From an uncultured Acetatifactor sp. (GTDB lineage: Bacteria > Bacillota > Clostridia > Lachnospirales > Lachnospiraceae): a stretch of DNA of 64,000 nucleotides. The DNA lies in the NCBI GenBank assembly GCA_934402315.1, contig CAKRTS010000016.1:1-64000 (forward strand), in the 5' to 3' direction. This document shows positions 50,931 to 58,886 of the stretch, piece by piece (position 1 is the stretch's first letter; the number at the start of each line of letters is the position of its first letter). A model generated the notes under the pieces. The model was not told the DNA's origin. It was given only the letters and a program-made list of their open reading frames with translations, and ran no database searches. The position numbers and the translations under genes are program-made.

Positions 50931-51905
50931 ATGGAAGAAAGAAGGAGTTTTACGGCAGAGGAGCTTGCGCTTGCAAAGAGCGTTGACCTGACGGCGGTAG
51001 CGGCAAGCCTCGGATACACCGTGAAAAGGATAGGCAGATACCACACCCTGAAAGAAATGGATTCGATACGGATTTACAACCGCACGAACTGGTTCCGGTG
51101 GTCAAGGGAACATGAAAGGGGAAACAACGGCGGCTCGCAGATAGATTTCCTGCGTGTCTTTGCGGGAATGGAAGTCAAGGACGCTGTTTTCTGGCTGCTT
51201 GATTTTTCGGGATACCAGAGACGCGGTGACTGGGAGAAAAAGAATATCAGTGTGTATGTGGAAAAAAAGGAGCCGGAAAAAAAGAAGTTTGTACTGCCCG
51301 CCCCGGCAAAGAACAATGACTGTCTGTATTCGTACCTGACAGGGGACAGGGCACTTGACAGGCATACCGTGGATTATTTTGTAAGCTGCGGGCTGATCTA
51401 TGAAGAACGCAGCCACCACAACATTGTCTTTAAGGGGAACGATGTGCAGGGCAGGACACGCTTCGCAAGCATGAGGGGAGTGTTTGACCGGGAAGGGATA
51501 CCGTTCAAGTGTGACGTGGCGGGAAACGACAAGAATTACGGGTTCAACATCTGGTACGGGCAGAGTGATGAAGTCATGGTATTTGAGGCGGCAATAGACC
51601 TGATGAGTTATGTGGAGATCCGTGGCGACTATGTGACAAACAAGCTGGCTCTCGGTATGCTTTCCGATGCGCCGCTTGCAACATTTTTAGAGGAACACCC
51701 GAAAGTCAGTAAGATTTCATTCTGCCTTGATAATGACGGACCGGGCAGGAAAGCGGCAGATGCGCTCATGGAGAAATACTACGGGCTGGACTATGAGGTA
51801 GAGAACTGCCCGCCGCCGCAGCCGTTCAAGGATTACAACCAGTGGCTCCAGACTGCAAAAAGGTGTATTTCAGATCCCGTGCCGTCCAAAGCGGCAGTGC
51901 GTTGA
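50931..51905 (+). CDS. DUF3991/TOPRIM primase-like protein
   Basis: A 324-aa protein. Residues 1-110 (VDLTAVAASLGYTVKRIGRYHTL...NWFRW...GGSQIDFLRVF) resemble the DUF3991/CHC2-like DNA-binding part of mobile-element primases, though without a full zinc-finger set of cysteines. The second half is a TOPRIM domain: EAAIDLMSYVEI supplies the acidic strand and SFCLDNDGPGRKAADAL the D-x-D type motif. These proteins are thought to help DNA processing or priming during conjugative transfer. It starts at ATG 50931 after GGTGAGGCG and ends just before the iteron-like array and the oriT candidate. Confidence 0.8.
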   Translation: MEERRSFTAEELALAKSVDLTAVAASLGYTVKRIGRYHTLKEMDSIRIYNRTNWFRWSREHERGNNGGSQIDFLRVFAGMEVKDAVFWLLDFSGYQRRGDWEKKNISVYVEKKEPEKKKFVLPAPAKNNDCLYSYLTGDRALDRHTVDYFVSCGLIYEERSHHNIVFKGNDVQGRTRFASMRGVFDREGIPFKCDVAGNDKNYGFNIWYGQSDEVMVFEAAIDLMSYVEIRGDYVTNKLALGMLSDAPLATFLEEHPKVSKISFCLDNDGPGRKAADALMEKYYGLDYEVENCPPPQPFKDYNQWLQTAKRCISDPVPSKAAVR

Positions 51906-51910
51906 AAAAA

Positions 51911-52098
51911 TCAACTGAAAGGGAAAAAATGACTGCAAGAATTCAGTTGATAACGCAGAAATCAGTTGAAAAATTCAGTCCACATGGAAAATCATGGAAG
52001 GAATCGGAGGCGGGGCTTCAGAATGGGTAACTGAAAAAGTCAGTTGAAAGCAGGAAAATGAACTCAAAAAGTCAACTGAAAGTGCAAATATGAACTGA
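51911..52098. repeat. Iteron-like cluster of TCAACTGA sites
   Basis: The 8-mer TCAACTGA or its complement TCAGTTGA occurs at 51911, 51943, 51962, 52040 and 52072, in mixed orientation, with near-copies (TAACTGA, GAACTGA) at 52028 and 52092. Five exact 8-mers in 170 bases cannot be chance. There is no ORF. The array lies directly upstream of the oriT candidate, so a relaxosome accessory protein or ParR-like binding site is plausible. Confidence 0.6.
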
Positions 52099-52132
52099 TA
52101 TTTTAAGTTATATCCATATACGAAGCGGGGTT

Positions 52133-52203
52133 TTAGGGGCAGCCCCCTAACCAGAGGCACTTGTATTACAAAGTGCGTATCTGGCAAATTCCTATCGGAA
52201 TTT
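52133..52203 (+). other. Candidate origin of transfer (oriT)
   Basis: Three hairpins stand in a row: TTAGGGG/CCCCTAA (52133-52139/52144-52150), GCACTT/AAGTGC (52157-52162/52171-52176, with CCAGA/TCTGG outside it), and AAATTCC/GGAATTT (52186-52192/52197-52203). Just after the second is GTATCTGGC, close to the (T/C)ATCCTG nick consensus of MobP relaxases. The relaxase, MobC and transfer genes follow downstream. The region 51906-52257 has no ORF. The exact nick base is not proven. Confidence 0.55.
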
Positions 52204-52257
52204 GAGCGGGGCGGAAATCATGGGCTTTATTTCATACAGATAAGGAGGTGGTTGCAG

Positions 52258-53112
52258 ATGGAAACCGTGGATGTTCAGAAAGAGGTGCTTGAGGAAGTAG
52301 AATTACTGGGGCGGACAGGATATTTCACGGAGCTGCGTGTGGATAAGGAAACAGTGCCGGAAGGGATGCACTGCTACGAGCTGCGTCATGGCGATGACGA
52401 CGGGTTCCCGGTGTCCGTGGAGGAGAGTGTCAGGGTAAACTATTTCGGTGCGGTGCTTCTTGCGGAGGCGCTGGAACTGGGGAACGAAAAAGCCCTGCAA
52501 TTCGGATATGAGGATTTCGCCTATACGGGCGAGCAGATGTATCTTTCACAGGTAATGGGAGAAAAGGAGCCGGATGAGTTTAGGGATGGGAAAGAGCTTG
52601 CAGAGTTCTTCAAAGAAACATTCCCCATGACGGAAGAAGAAGCGCAGAAGCTGATCGGATATATGGAAGGGCATGAATATCTGCTGGGACACATGGACGG
52701 AGAAATGTACCGTGGCGATTTGTGCTATGAACAGGGGAAGGTACATTGGGAGCCATACACCATAGATGATGCAGTCGATGCCGTCACAGAGTGGAATTAT
52801 GATATGATACCGGAAGCAGAAGCGGCACTGTCAAATGCAAAAGACAGGATTGACTTTGCAAATAAGAAAAGCTATCTTGATACCCTGCGTGAAGATGAAA
52901 AAAAACTGGATAAGATGTTTGACCGCACAACGCATGGAAAAGCGATTGAAGCGATTGGAACGTCGCTTGCGGAAGCATTGATTGAGGATATAAGCAGGGG
53001 CGGCGATATTGATGCCACTGTCAAAAATCTGACAGACCAGATAAAGGAGGGCGTGGACCAGCAGCCGGATGTTTCCACGGCAGTAAAGAAAAACGGCGGG
53101 AAGTCACGGTAG
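52258..53112 (+). CDS. LPD28-like domain protein of the ICE
   Basis: A 284-aa soluble, acidic protein. Residues 15-65 (TGYFTELRVDKETVPEGMHCYELRHGDD... followed by SVRVNYFGAVL) match the pattern of the large-polyvalent-protein-associated domain LPD28. Residues 105-180 (DGKELAEFFKETFPMTEEEA...YRGDLCYE...) form a second module that is repeated in the next protein. The C-terminal 100 residues are helical. Start ATG 52258 with AAGGAGGTGG upstream. Such proteins are frequent beside relaxase genes; the role may be protection or processing of transferred DNA, but this is inferred only. Confidence 0.65.
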   Translation: METVDVQKEVLEEVELLGRTGYFTELRVDKETVPEGMHCYELRHGDDDGFPVSVEESVRVNYFGAVLLAEALELGNEKALQFGYEDFAYTGEQMYLSQVMGEKEPDEFRDGKELAEFFKETFPMTEEEAQKLIGYMEGHEYLLGHMDGEMYRGDLCYEQGKVHWEPYTIDDAVDAVTEWNYDMIPEAEAALSNAKDRIDFANKKSYLDTLREDEKKLDKMFDRTTHGKAIEAIGTSLAEALIEDISRGGDIDATVKNLTDQIKEGVDQQPDVSTAVKKNGGKSR

Positions 53113-53145
53113 GCGGTGGGAACTACAAGCAGGGAGGTGTTTTGT

Positions 53146-53700
53146 TTGCATGATAATGACGTGCAGAAAAAAGGTGCAGGGGAAATTGTCAGGATAAAAT
53201 TTCTGTCTGAAAAACAGGTAAAAGAGATTGCGGAATTATGCAGCAATACAGAAAAGGGAATGAAACCGATACAGGACGGCAAGGAACTTGTGGAATTTCT
53301 GCGGGGGACGTTCCCCGTGGAAGAGAAAGAGGCAAAAGTGCTGTTAGAATATCTGGACGGTCACGGATATATGCTTGCGGGGGAAGACGGCGGACTGTAC
53401 CGTGGCGATCTGTGCAAAGAGCCGGACAGCATATGCTGGGAGAAATATTCAATCGGGGATGCCATAGAAGCTGCCTGTGAATGGAACTGTGAAATGCTGC
53501 TGGAGTCGCAAAATGCGAAACAGGACGGTTCCGGCGATTACAGGTTCTGGCAGGAAAGGCATGAGGAACTGCAAAAAGATGAGGAAATACTGGGCAGGCT
53601 GTTTGGACGTACAGAACGTGGGATAGAGAACAACAATCGTGCAGCAGGTCTTGCAGGCGTTTCCCCGGAATTAAAGCAGAGTGCGGGGAGGTCACGGTAG
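53146..53700 (+). CDS. Paralogous module protein beside the mob genes
   Basis: A 184-aa protein whose residues 45-120 (DGKELVEFLRGTFPVEEKEA...YRGDLCKEP...AIEAACEWN) repeat the second module of the preceding protein, followed by a similar helical tail that ends LGRLFGRTERGIE. It lacks the LPD28-like N-terminus. The start is best placed at TTG 53146, about nine bases after GGGAGG; the listed GTG further upstream has no site. It ends exactly one base before the MobC start. Function unknown. Confidence 0.6.
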   Translation: MHDNDVQKKGAGEIVRIKFLSEKQVKEIAELCSNTEKGMKPIQDGKELVEFLRGTFPVEEKEAKVLLEYLDGHGYMLAGEDGGLYRGDLCKEPDSICWEKYSIGDAIEAACEWNCEMLLESQNAKQDGSGDYRFWQERHEELQKDEEILGRLFGRTERGIENNNRAAGLAGVSPELKQSAGRSR

Positions 53701-54033
53701 ATGGCGGCAGAAAAAAAGGACATCATCAAGCCTTTCCGTCTGACACAGCAGGAAGCGGACAGACTGAAAAAACAGGCACAGGAAAGCGGTATGAAAGAAT
53801 CAGAGTATATCCGGCTGCTGTTGTCGCAGAAGCCCAACGATTATCCTGAAATCCGTATTCTCTTGAAAGAACTGATCAATGAGGTCAACGCAATCGGGAA
53901 CAACATCAACCAGATCACAAGGAACTATAATTCAAAGCTGTACCGCACGGAGGACAGGGAGCTTTTAAGCGCTTATATGAAAAAACTCAACGTGACCGTA
54001 AGGGAGGCGGTGGATAAGATAGGCGGAATGTAA
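53701..54033 (+). CDS. mobC: MobC-like relaxosome accessory protein
   Basis: A 110-aa basic protein. IIKPFRLTQQEADRLKKQAQESGMKESEYIRLLL is a ribbon-helix-helix-like opening and LLKELINEVNAIGNNINQITRNYN is the conserved MobC core. MobC proteins bind oriT and help the relaxase melt and nick it. The gene starts right after the previous stop, with GGGGAGGTCACGGTAG as site, and lies two genes before the relaxase. Full length for the family. Confidence 0.85.
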   Translation: MAAEKKDIIKPFRLTQQEADRLKKQAQESGMKESEYIRLLLSQKPNDYPEIRILLKELINEVNAIGNNINQITRNYNSKLYRTEDRELLSAYMKKLNVTVREAVDKIGGM

Positions 54034-54046
54034 GGAGGGGAGGCAT

Positions 54047-54397
54047 TTGACGGAGACATTGACGGAAACACAAGAGAAACGCCTGCGTGAGAATGGCTAT
54101 TTTTTATATCAGGGGTATCATTTTAAGCCGCTCCGCCAATTTACAGAGGAAGAAAATTTTTGGGAGGTCACGGACCATCTGCGTCGTGATGTGGAACTTG
54201 GCATGATGGAAGCAGATTATTACGGGCTTCAGAAACATCATTATTCGCACAAGGAGTTTTATGAAGCATCCACGGATAAGACGGCAGATATTTTCCTCTG
54301 CCTTGAAAACCAGAAAGAGTATATTCCCTGCGAACATGAGCTGCAGGAGTATGTCATGGAGCAGGAAAGAAAGCATGACAGAGGGAAAACAAGGTAA
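54047..54397 (+). CDS. Hypothetical protein between mobC and the relaxase
   Basis: A 116-aa soluble protein rich in His, Tyr and Glu (for example LQKHHYSHKEFYEAS near residue 65). No family recognised. The start is TTG 54047 preceded by AGGAGGGGAGG, a very strong site that compensates for the rare start codon. Placed 13 bases after mobC and 15 before the relaxase, it belongs to the mob operon. Confidence 0.6.
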   Translation: MTETLTETQEKRLRENGYFLYQGYHFKPLRQFTEEENFWEVTDHLRRDVELGMMEADYYGLQKHHYSHKEFYEASTDKTADIFLCLENQKEYIPCEHELQEYVMEQERKHDRGKTR

Positions 54398-54412
54398 AGG
54401 CGGCGGAAAAGA

Positions 54413-55894
54413 TTGGCGATAAGCAAGATACTTTATATCGGGGACTGCGGTGCCGGATATGCGGGGAAACACTTGAAACAAGCGCTCGACTATATCACCG
54501 TGCCGGAAAAAACGGGCGGCGGGCGGTTCGTTGGTTCCCTTAACTGCCAGCAGGAAAAGGTATATGAGCAGATGCGGCAGACAAAGGAACAGTTCCAAAA
54601 GACAGACCAGAGGCAGGGGTATCACCTTATTATATCGTTTGTAGAGGGAGAAGTGGATGCGGACACTGCCTTTGAGGTAATCGGGAAGTTTGCAAAGGAG
54701 TACCTGGGCAAGAACTATGAGGCGCTGTATGCGGTGCATGACAACACTGACCATATCCACGGTCATATCATCTTTAACAGTGTCAGTTTCCGTGACGGCA
54801 GGAAGTACCGCTATAAGAAAGGGGACTGGGCAAAGGAGATACAGCCAATCACGAACCGCCTGTGTGAAGAGTACGGGCTTTCCACGATTGAAATATCGGA
54901 GGATCGGGCAGGGAAATCTGAAAATTACAAGGAATGGAACGACTTCCGTGACGGCAGATTTGTGTGGGCGGACATGATAAAGCGTGACATTGATGCGGCA
55001 ATCTTACAGTCGGCAACTTATGAGTCCTTTTTATCCGTTCTTTCCGATATGGGTTACGGGATAAAGAACGCATACCGGACGGAGGGGAAATACCTTGCAA
55101 TCAAGCCTATGGGCATGAGCAGGTTCAGACGGTGTAGGTCGCTTGGGGAAAATTACACGGAGGAACGCATAAGGGAACGGATTGAGCAGGAGAGTCTTTC
55201 TTCCTATAAAAAAATACAGGCGGTGCAGGAAACAAAGATTGTGCGGTGTCGGGTAAAACGCTATAAAAGGGCGAAAATGTCCGGCATACAGAAACGCTAT
55301 TTTGCAAGACTTTACAAAACAGGGCTTTTAAAGAAACGCCCGTACAGCAAGGCATGGCAGTACCGTGACGACATCAGGAAGATGCAGAAGTTACAGGAGG
55401 ATTATCTTTTTCTTGCAAGGCACGATGTTTTCACGGTGGGGGATATAAGACAGACAGCATTGCAGATGGCGGACAGAAAAAAAGAGACTTCAAGGGAAAA
55501 AAGCCGCATATTCAGGGAACGTGCAAGGATGAAGCCGCTTTTTGACATTGCGGAGCAGCTTATGGCGCTTCAGGAGTGTGAAAACTGTTTTAAACGTGGG
55601 GAATCCCTGTTTGAAAAAGAGCATGAGCAGTATGCGGGGCTGTCGGCAAGGCTTGCAAAGGAAGGCTACACGGCAGGGCAGCTTGCTGAATTTAAGGAAC
55701 ATTACCGGAGTGAGATAGCACGGATAAGGGAAAAAGAAAAGGCTGTGGCGAAAGAGGAAAGGATCGCCGCCCGTATCCTTGCGGAAATCACGGCAGGGGA
55801 AAGGGCAGGAATGCCGGAACCGGAAATGCGGCAGGAGAAGCAGCAGGAAAAGCAGCAGGAAAAGCAGAGGGGACAAAAGGAAAAAAGCAGGTAG
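54413..55894 (+). CDS. MobP-family relaxase
   Basis: A 493-aa conjugative relaxase that nicks oriT and stays bound to the 5' end through a tyrosine. Motif I has Tyr27 (ALDYITVPEK), motif II is GYHLIISF, and motif III is HDNTDHIHGHIIFN with His109, His114, His116 and His118 as metal ligands, the histidine triad of the VirD2/MobA type. The C-terminal 250 residues are basic and helical and end in EKQQEKQQEKQ repeats, probably for DNA and coupling-protein contact. The start is TTG 54413 following GGCGGAAAAGA. It is downstream of the oriT candidate by about 2.2 kb and next to mobC. Confidence 0.92.
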   Translation: MAISKILYIGDCGAGYAGKHLKQALDYITVPEKTGGGRFVGSLNCQQEKVYEQMRQTKEQFQKTDQRQGYHLIISFVEGEVDADTAFEVIGKFAKEYLGKNYEALYAVHDNTDHIHGHIIFNSVSFRDGRKYRYKKGDWAKEIQPITNRLCEEYGLSTIEISEDRAGKSENYKEWNDFRDGRFVWADMIKRDIDAAILQSATYESFLSVLSDMGYGIKNAYRTEGKYLAIKPMGMSRFRRCRSLGENYTEERIRERIEQESLSSYKKIQAVQETKIVRCRVKRYKRAKMSGIQKRYFARLYKTGLLKKRPYSKAWQYRDDIRKMQKLQEDYLFLARHDVFTVGDIRQTALQMADRKKETSREKSRIFRERARMKPLFDIAEQLMALQECENCFKRGESLFEKEHEQYAGLSARLAKEGYTAGQLAEFKEHYRSEIARIREKEKAVAKEERIAARILAEITAGERAGMPEPEMRQEKQQEKQQEKQRGQKEKSR

Positions 55895-55931
55895 GAAATT
55901 TTTGCCCCAAACGGGCAGGATTGGAGGTTAT

Positions 55932-57080
55932 ATGCAGGAACGGACAGTGCTTAGCGGCATGGATTTGAAAGCATATCTTGGCAGGCTCCGGCAGAACCCG
56001 AAGTATACCGAGGAAATCGTAAAGCTGATAGAAGATGACCTGCGGTTCGGTCTGACAAAGGAGGAAACAGAGGAATACAGCGGCGGGAAGTACGATTACA
56101 GGCAGATGTGCGTGTATTCCCGGTGCCTGCGCAACGGCTACAATGAGGAGGAAAAGGCTGCAATCTTAAAAGAGGGACTAAGCGGCGACCAGATGGCGGT
56201 GGCGCTGGAGTTTTATGAAAAAGGCGTCCCGATGGATACCATAACCGAAGTGCTTTCCAGTGCGGAAAATACGGCATATACCATGAAACGCCTTTTCTCA
56301 CAGGTGCTTAAAAAGATCAGGGAGGCGGAACCCGTAAGCGGGCAGGATACGGCATATGCAAAGGAGCTTATGGAGCAGATCCGTGAGGTTGTCGAGAAGA
56401 TTTCCTGTCAGGAAAAACGATATGACGCCTTAAATGAGAAGCTGAAAGAAATCGGTACAGCGGGGCAGGACGTGCAGGTGCAGAGCAATCTTATCGCACA
56501 GCTTTCCGAAAAGGACAAAATGCTGGAAAAACAGCAGAATGAACTGAATGAGGCAAGGGTGCAGATTGCAAAGCTGCATGGTGAGATAGAAGCAGTAAGA
56601 AAGGAGCGGAAAGCATTGGAGGAACAGGTAAAAAATGCAGTCAGGGCAGAGCCGGATACGTCGGCGGAACAGGGAGAGACAGAAAAGGAAAAGAAACCGG
56701 AGACAAAGGCGGAAAGCAGTGCGCCCGGCATGACGGAATCGGCACTCTACCCCGGAATCGAATACCATGCTGCGGTTGTGGACAGGGACGGCAATATTAT
56801 CCGCTTTGTCCCGGTGGAGCGCATGGAGCGGAAAGACAGGGGGAGCGTGATGAGTTCCATGTTCTCACGGCTTTTATTTAAGAAGAAAACGGACATTGTG
56901 AAGCTGCTTGCGGAAAAGGACCTATCCCCGGAACAGCTTGTGCAGGTGCGGAGCGCCATTGAGAAAGGGCTGTCAGAGAAACAGCTCCTTGTGCTGATAA
57001 ACAACAAAATCCCGGCAGAGCAGATGGAGGAGATCATAAACATTGCAGTCTATGAAAACAAGATGAAGGAGGGGCAGTAA
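55932..57080 (+). CDS. Coiled-coil ICE protein
   Basis: A 382-aa protein. The N-terminal 140 residues are helical repeats (for example LTKEETEEYSGGKYDYRQM and CLRNGYNEEEKAAILKEGLS, each about 24 residues, similar to short helical-repeat units); a coiled coil follows (about 160-230, EKDKMLEKQQNELNEARVQIAKLHGEIEAVRKERKALEE has the heptad pattern). The C-terminal third again carries helical repeats. No enzyme motif. Start ATG 55932 after TTGGAGGTTAT; the stop overlaps the next start (TAATG). It may be a scaffold linking relaxosome and secretion channel. Confidence 0.6.
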   Translation: MQERTVLSGMDLKAYLGRLRQNPKYTEEIVKLIEDDLRFGLTKEETEEYSGGKYDYRQMCVYSRCLRNGYNEEEKAAILKEGLSGDQMAVALEFYEKGVPMDTITEVLSSAENTAYTMKRLFSQVLKKIREAEPVSGQDTAYAKELMEQIREVVEKISCQEKRYDALNEKLKEIGTAGQDVQVQSNLIAQLSEKDKMLEKQQNELNEARVQIAKLHGEIEAVRKERKALEEQVKNAVRAEPDTSAEQGETEKEKKPETKAESSAPGMTESALYPGIEYHAAVVDRDGNIIRFVPVERMERKDRGSVMSSMFSRLLFKKKTDIVKLLAEKDLSPEQLVQVRSAIEKGLSEKQLLVLINNKIPAEQMEEIINIAVYENKMKEGQ

Positions 57081-57475
57081 TGGGACTGGTTGCAGTAACG
57101 GAAACGGCGCAGATGTTCCTGCAGAAAAACATTGTCCTGACAGAGAGGGACAAGGAATTTGTGGTACAGTTTGCTTTCCGGACGAATGACAGGGAACTTA
57201 CAAACAAGCTGATTGATGAGCTTACGGAAAAAGGCGCAGACAGGGATGCCGTATGCAGGAAATATCAGGCACTCACTGGCTTTCAACCGGACTGGATACT
57301 GAGGATAGAAAACCTGCTCGTATCGCTTGAAATGTACCGTGTGCAGGAGGAACAGGCAGTAAAGACCTTATCGGAACTTCTGTCTGCCTGCGGCATTTCC
57401 ATGAGTGAGGATGAGATCAGGCGGACGGATACCGCACAGATGCAGGAGCGGGTTAAGAAAGAGGCAAGTTTATAG
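57080..57475 (+). CDS. Hypothetical helical ICE protein
   Basis: A 131-aa mostly helical protein of unknown family. It begins GLVAVTETAQMFLQKNIVL; the middle has ELTNKLIDELTEKGADRDAVCRKYQ. It is coupled to the upstream coiled-coil gene by a TAATG overlap, so the two are probably partners. No membrane segment or signal. Confidence 0.6.
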   Translation: MGLVAVTETAQMFLQKNIVLTERDKEFVVQFAFRTNDRELTNKLIDELTEKGADRDAVCRKYQALTGFQPDWILRIENLLVSLEMYRVQEEQAVKTLSELLSACGISMSEDEIRRTDTAQMQERVKKEASL

Positions 57476-57487
57476 GAGGTGCAGTAT

Positions 57488-57736
57488 ATGAACTTCACGC
57501 TGCATGATGATTATATCATAATCGTTACGCTGCCCACGGACAGTAAACAGATGCAGATGGGGATACACCAGAAGGACGGCAGCTTTGCCACATGGGAGGC
57601 TGCAGACGGGAATTATCAGCAGACACATTATTTTTCAGACAGGGACAGTGCAACCGAAGATCTGTGCAGGCGCACACTGGATGAACTGCGTCTGAAAAAG
57701 CAGGTACAGAAAAAAGAACAGGGAAGGGGGAGATAG
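57488..57736 (+). CDS. Small hypothetical ICE protein
   Basis: An 82-aa protein: an N-terminal beta-rich part (FTLHDDYIIIVTLPTDSKQM) and a basic tail (KKQVQKKEQGRGR). Start ATG 57488 eight bases after AGGAGG; the GTG at 57479 is within the site. It ends one base before the pcfB-like gene. Function unknown. Confidence 0.6.
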   Translation: MNFTLHDDYIIIVTLPTDSKQMQMGIHQKDGSFATWEAADGNYQQTHYFSDRDSATEDLCRRTLDELRLKKQVQKKEQGRGR

Positions 57737-57737
57737 T

Positions 57738-58880
57738 ATGGCGGAAGAGATACAGGAAGCGGTCCAGATTATCCGTGTCGGCTATGACGGGATAGAGATT
57801 GCAATGAAAGTCTGCGGCGGCACGATTGAGGGAATGAAAAAGGCACTGGATTTTCTGATTGCGGTCATGGACCATGAAAAAACGATGGGAAAGACGGACA
57901 TGCGCAGGCTCCTTATGAAAGGCGGGGACTTACAGGTGTTCCAGTTCCCAACGGAGGACATGAAGAAAGTCGAGAAGATGGCGAAAAAATACGGACTTCT
58001 TTATTCCGTCCTGCCCGACATCAATAAAAAGGACGGCATGAGCGAGATCATCTTCCACACGGAGGCAGTCCCGCGGGTAAACATGATGATACAGAAACTG
58101 AAATCCGGCAGGATCGCCACGTTTGATGATTACCTGAAAAACGGCGATGAAAAGGAAATGGATAAGGTGCTGTCCTTTTTAAAGGAGCAGAAAAAGGGAA
58201 ACGAAAATCTCCACACTGAGGAAGCGGCAAGGGCAGGGGAAGCGCTTGACGGGCTGATTGAGAAAGTCGGCAGCTATGCGATGGAGAAAAAGAGCATCAG
58301 TGTGGAGGAAGTAAAGGAAAATTTCAGCCTTGAAAACGAACAGGCAGAAAAGGTAGTGGGGCAGCTTGAGCGGATCGGCGTCCTTTCCAAAGAGGAAGGC
58401 GGGCAGCACAGAGTCATTATGGATAAGGATATGTTTTTGAGCCGCATGAAAGGATACCGGGAGCTTGCGCAGCGTATGCAGGCAGTAGCCGCCGCACAGA
58501 ATCCTGACCTTACTGACATTACCATTACAAAGAAACTGATAACGGAGGAAAATGACCATGCCGTAAAGACAAGGATACCGGGAACATGGGGCGAAGATGC
58601 AAGGTATGTCTGGATCAGCAAGGACAAGGCAATGGAAATCCATGACGGCAAGACAATCCTGACTTTCCTTGACCGTAACAAGGAGTACAAGATTTATTCG
58701 GCGGACAACCGTGTGGTCGCAACCATGAAGGGCAAAGACCTGTATGACGGGCATTATGACAGGGTAAGTGCGGAGGTACGCAAACGCTATGCGGACATGG
58801 AGCGGAAGGCGAAGGAAAAAGAGAACATGCGGAAGAAAAAGCCTGCACCGAAAAAAGCGCCTGCGCCGAAAAAGAGGTAG
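57738..58880 (+). CDS. PcfB-like (DUF3801) relaxosome protein
   Basis: A 380-aa protein. The DUF3801/PcfB domain covers about residues 1-150: AEEIQEAVQIIRVGYDGIEIAMKV, KTDMRRLLMKGGDLQVFQFP, and YGLLYSVLPDINKKDG. The remainder is helical with a Lys/Pro/Ala-rich tail (KKKPAPKKAPAPKKR). In Enterococcus pCF10 the related PcfB links the relaxase to the coupling protein; the VirD4 gene follows here after 6 bases, as expected. Start ATG 57738 with AAGGGGGAGATAGT upstream. Confidence 0.85.
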   Translation: MAEEIQEAVQIIRVGYDGIEIAMKVCGGTIEGMKKALDFLIAVMDHEKTMGKTDMRRLLMKGGDLQVFQFPTEDMKKVEKMAKKYGLLYSVLPDINKKDGMSEIIFHTEAVPRVNMMIQKLKSGRIATFDDYLKNGDEKEMDKVLSFLKEQKKGNENLHTEEAARAGEALDGLIEKVGSYAMEKKSISVEEVKENFSLENEQAEKVVGQLERIGVLSKEEGGQHRVIMDKDMFLSRMKGYRELAQRMQAVAAAQNPDLTDITITKKLITEENDHAVKTRIPGTWGEDARYVWISKDKAMEIHDGKTILTFLDRNKEYKIYSADNRVVATMKGKDLYDGHYDRVSAEVRKRYADMERKAKEKENMRKKKPAPKKAPAPKKR

Positions 58881-58886
58881 CCGCCT

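Noticed and set aside
51911..52098. TCAACTGA cluster as a CRISPR array
   Set aside because: Units are 8 bp, unevenly spaced and in both orientations, with no cas genes nearby.
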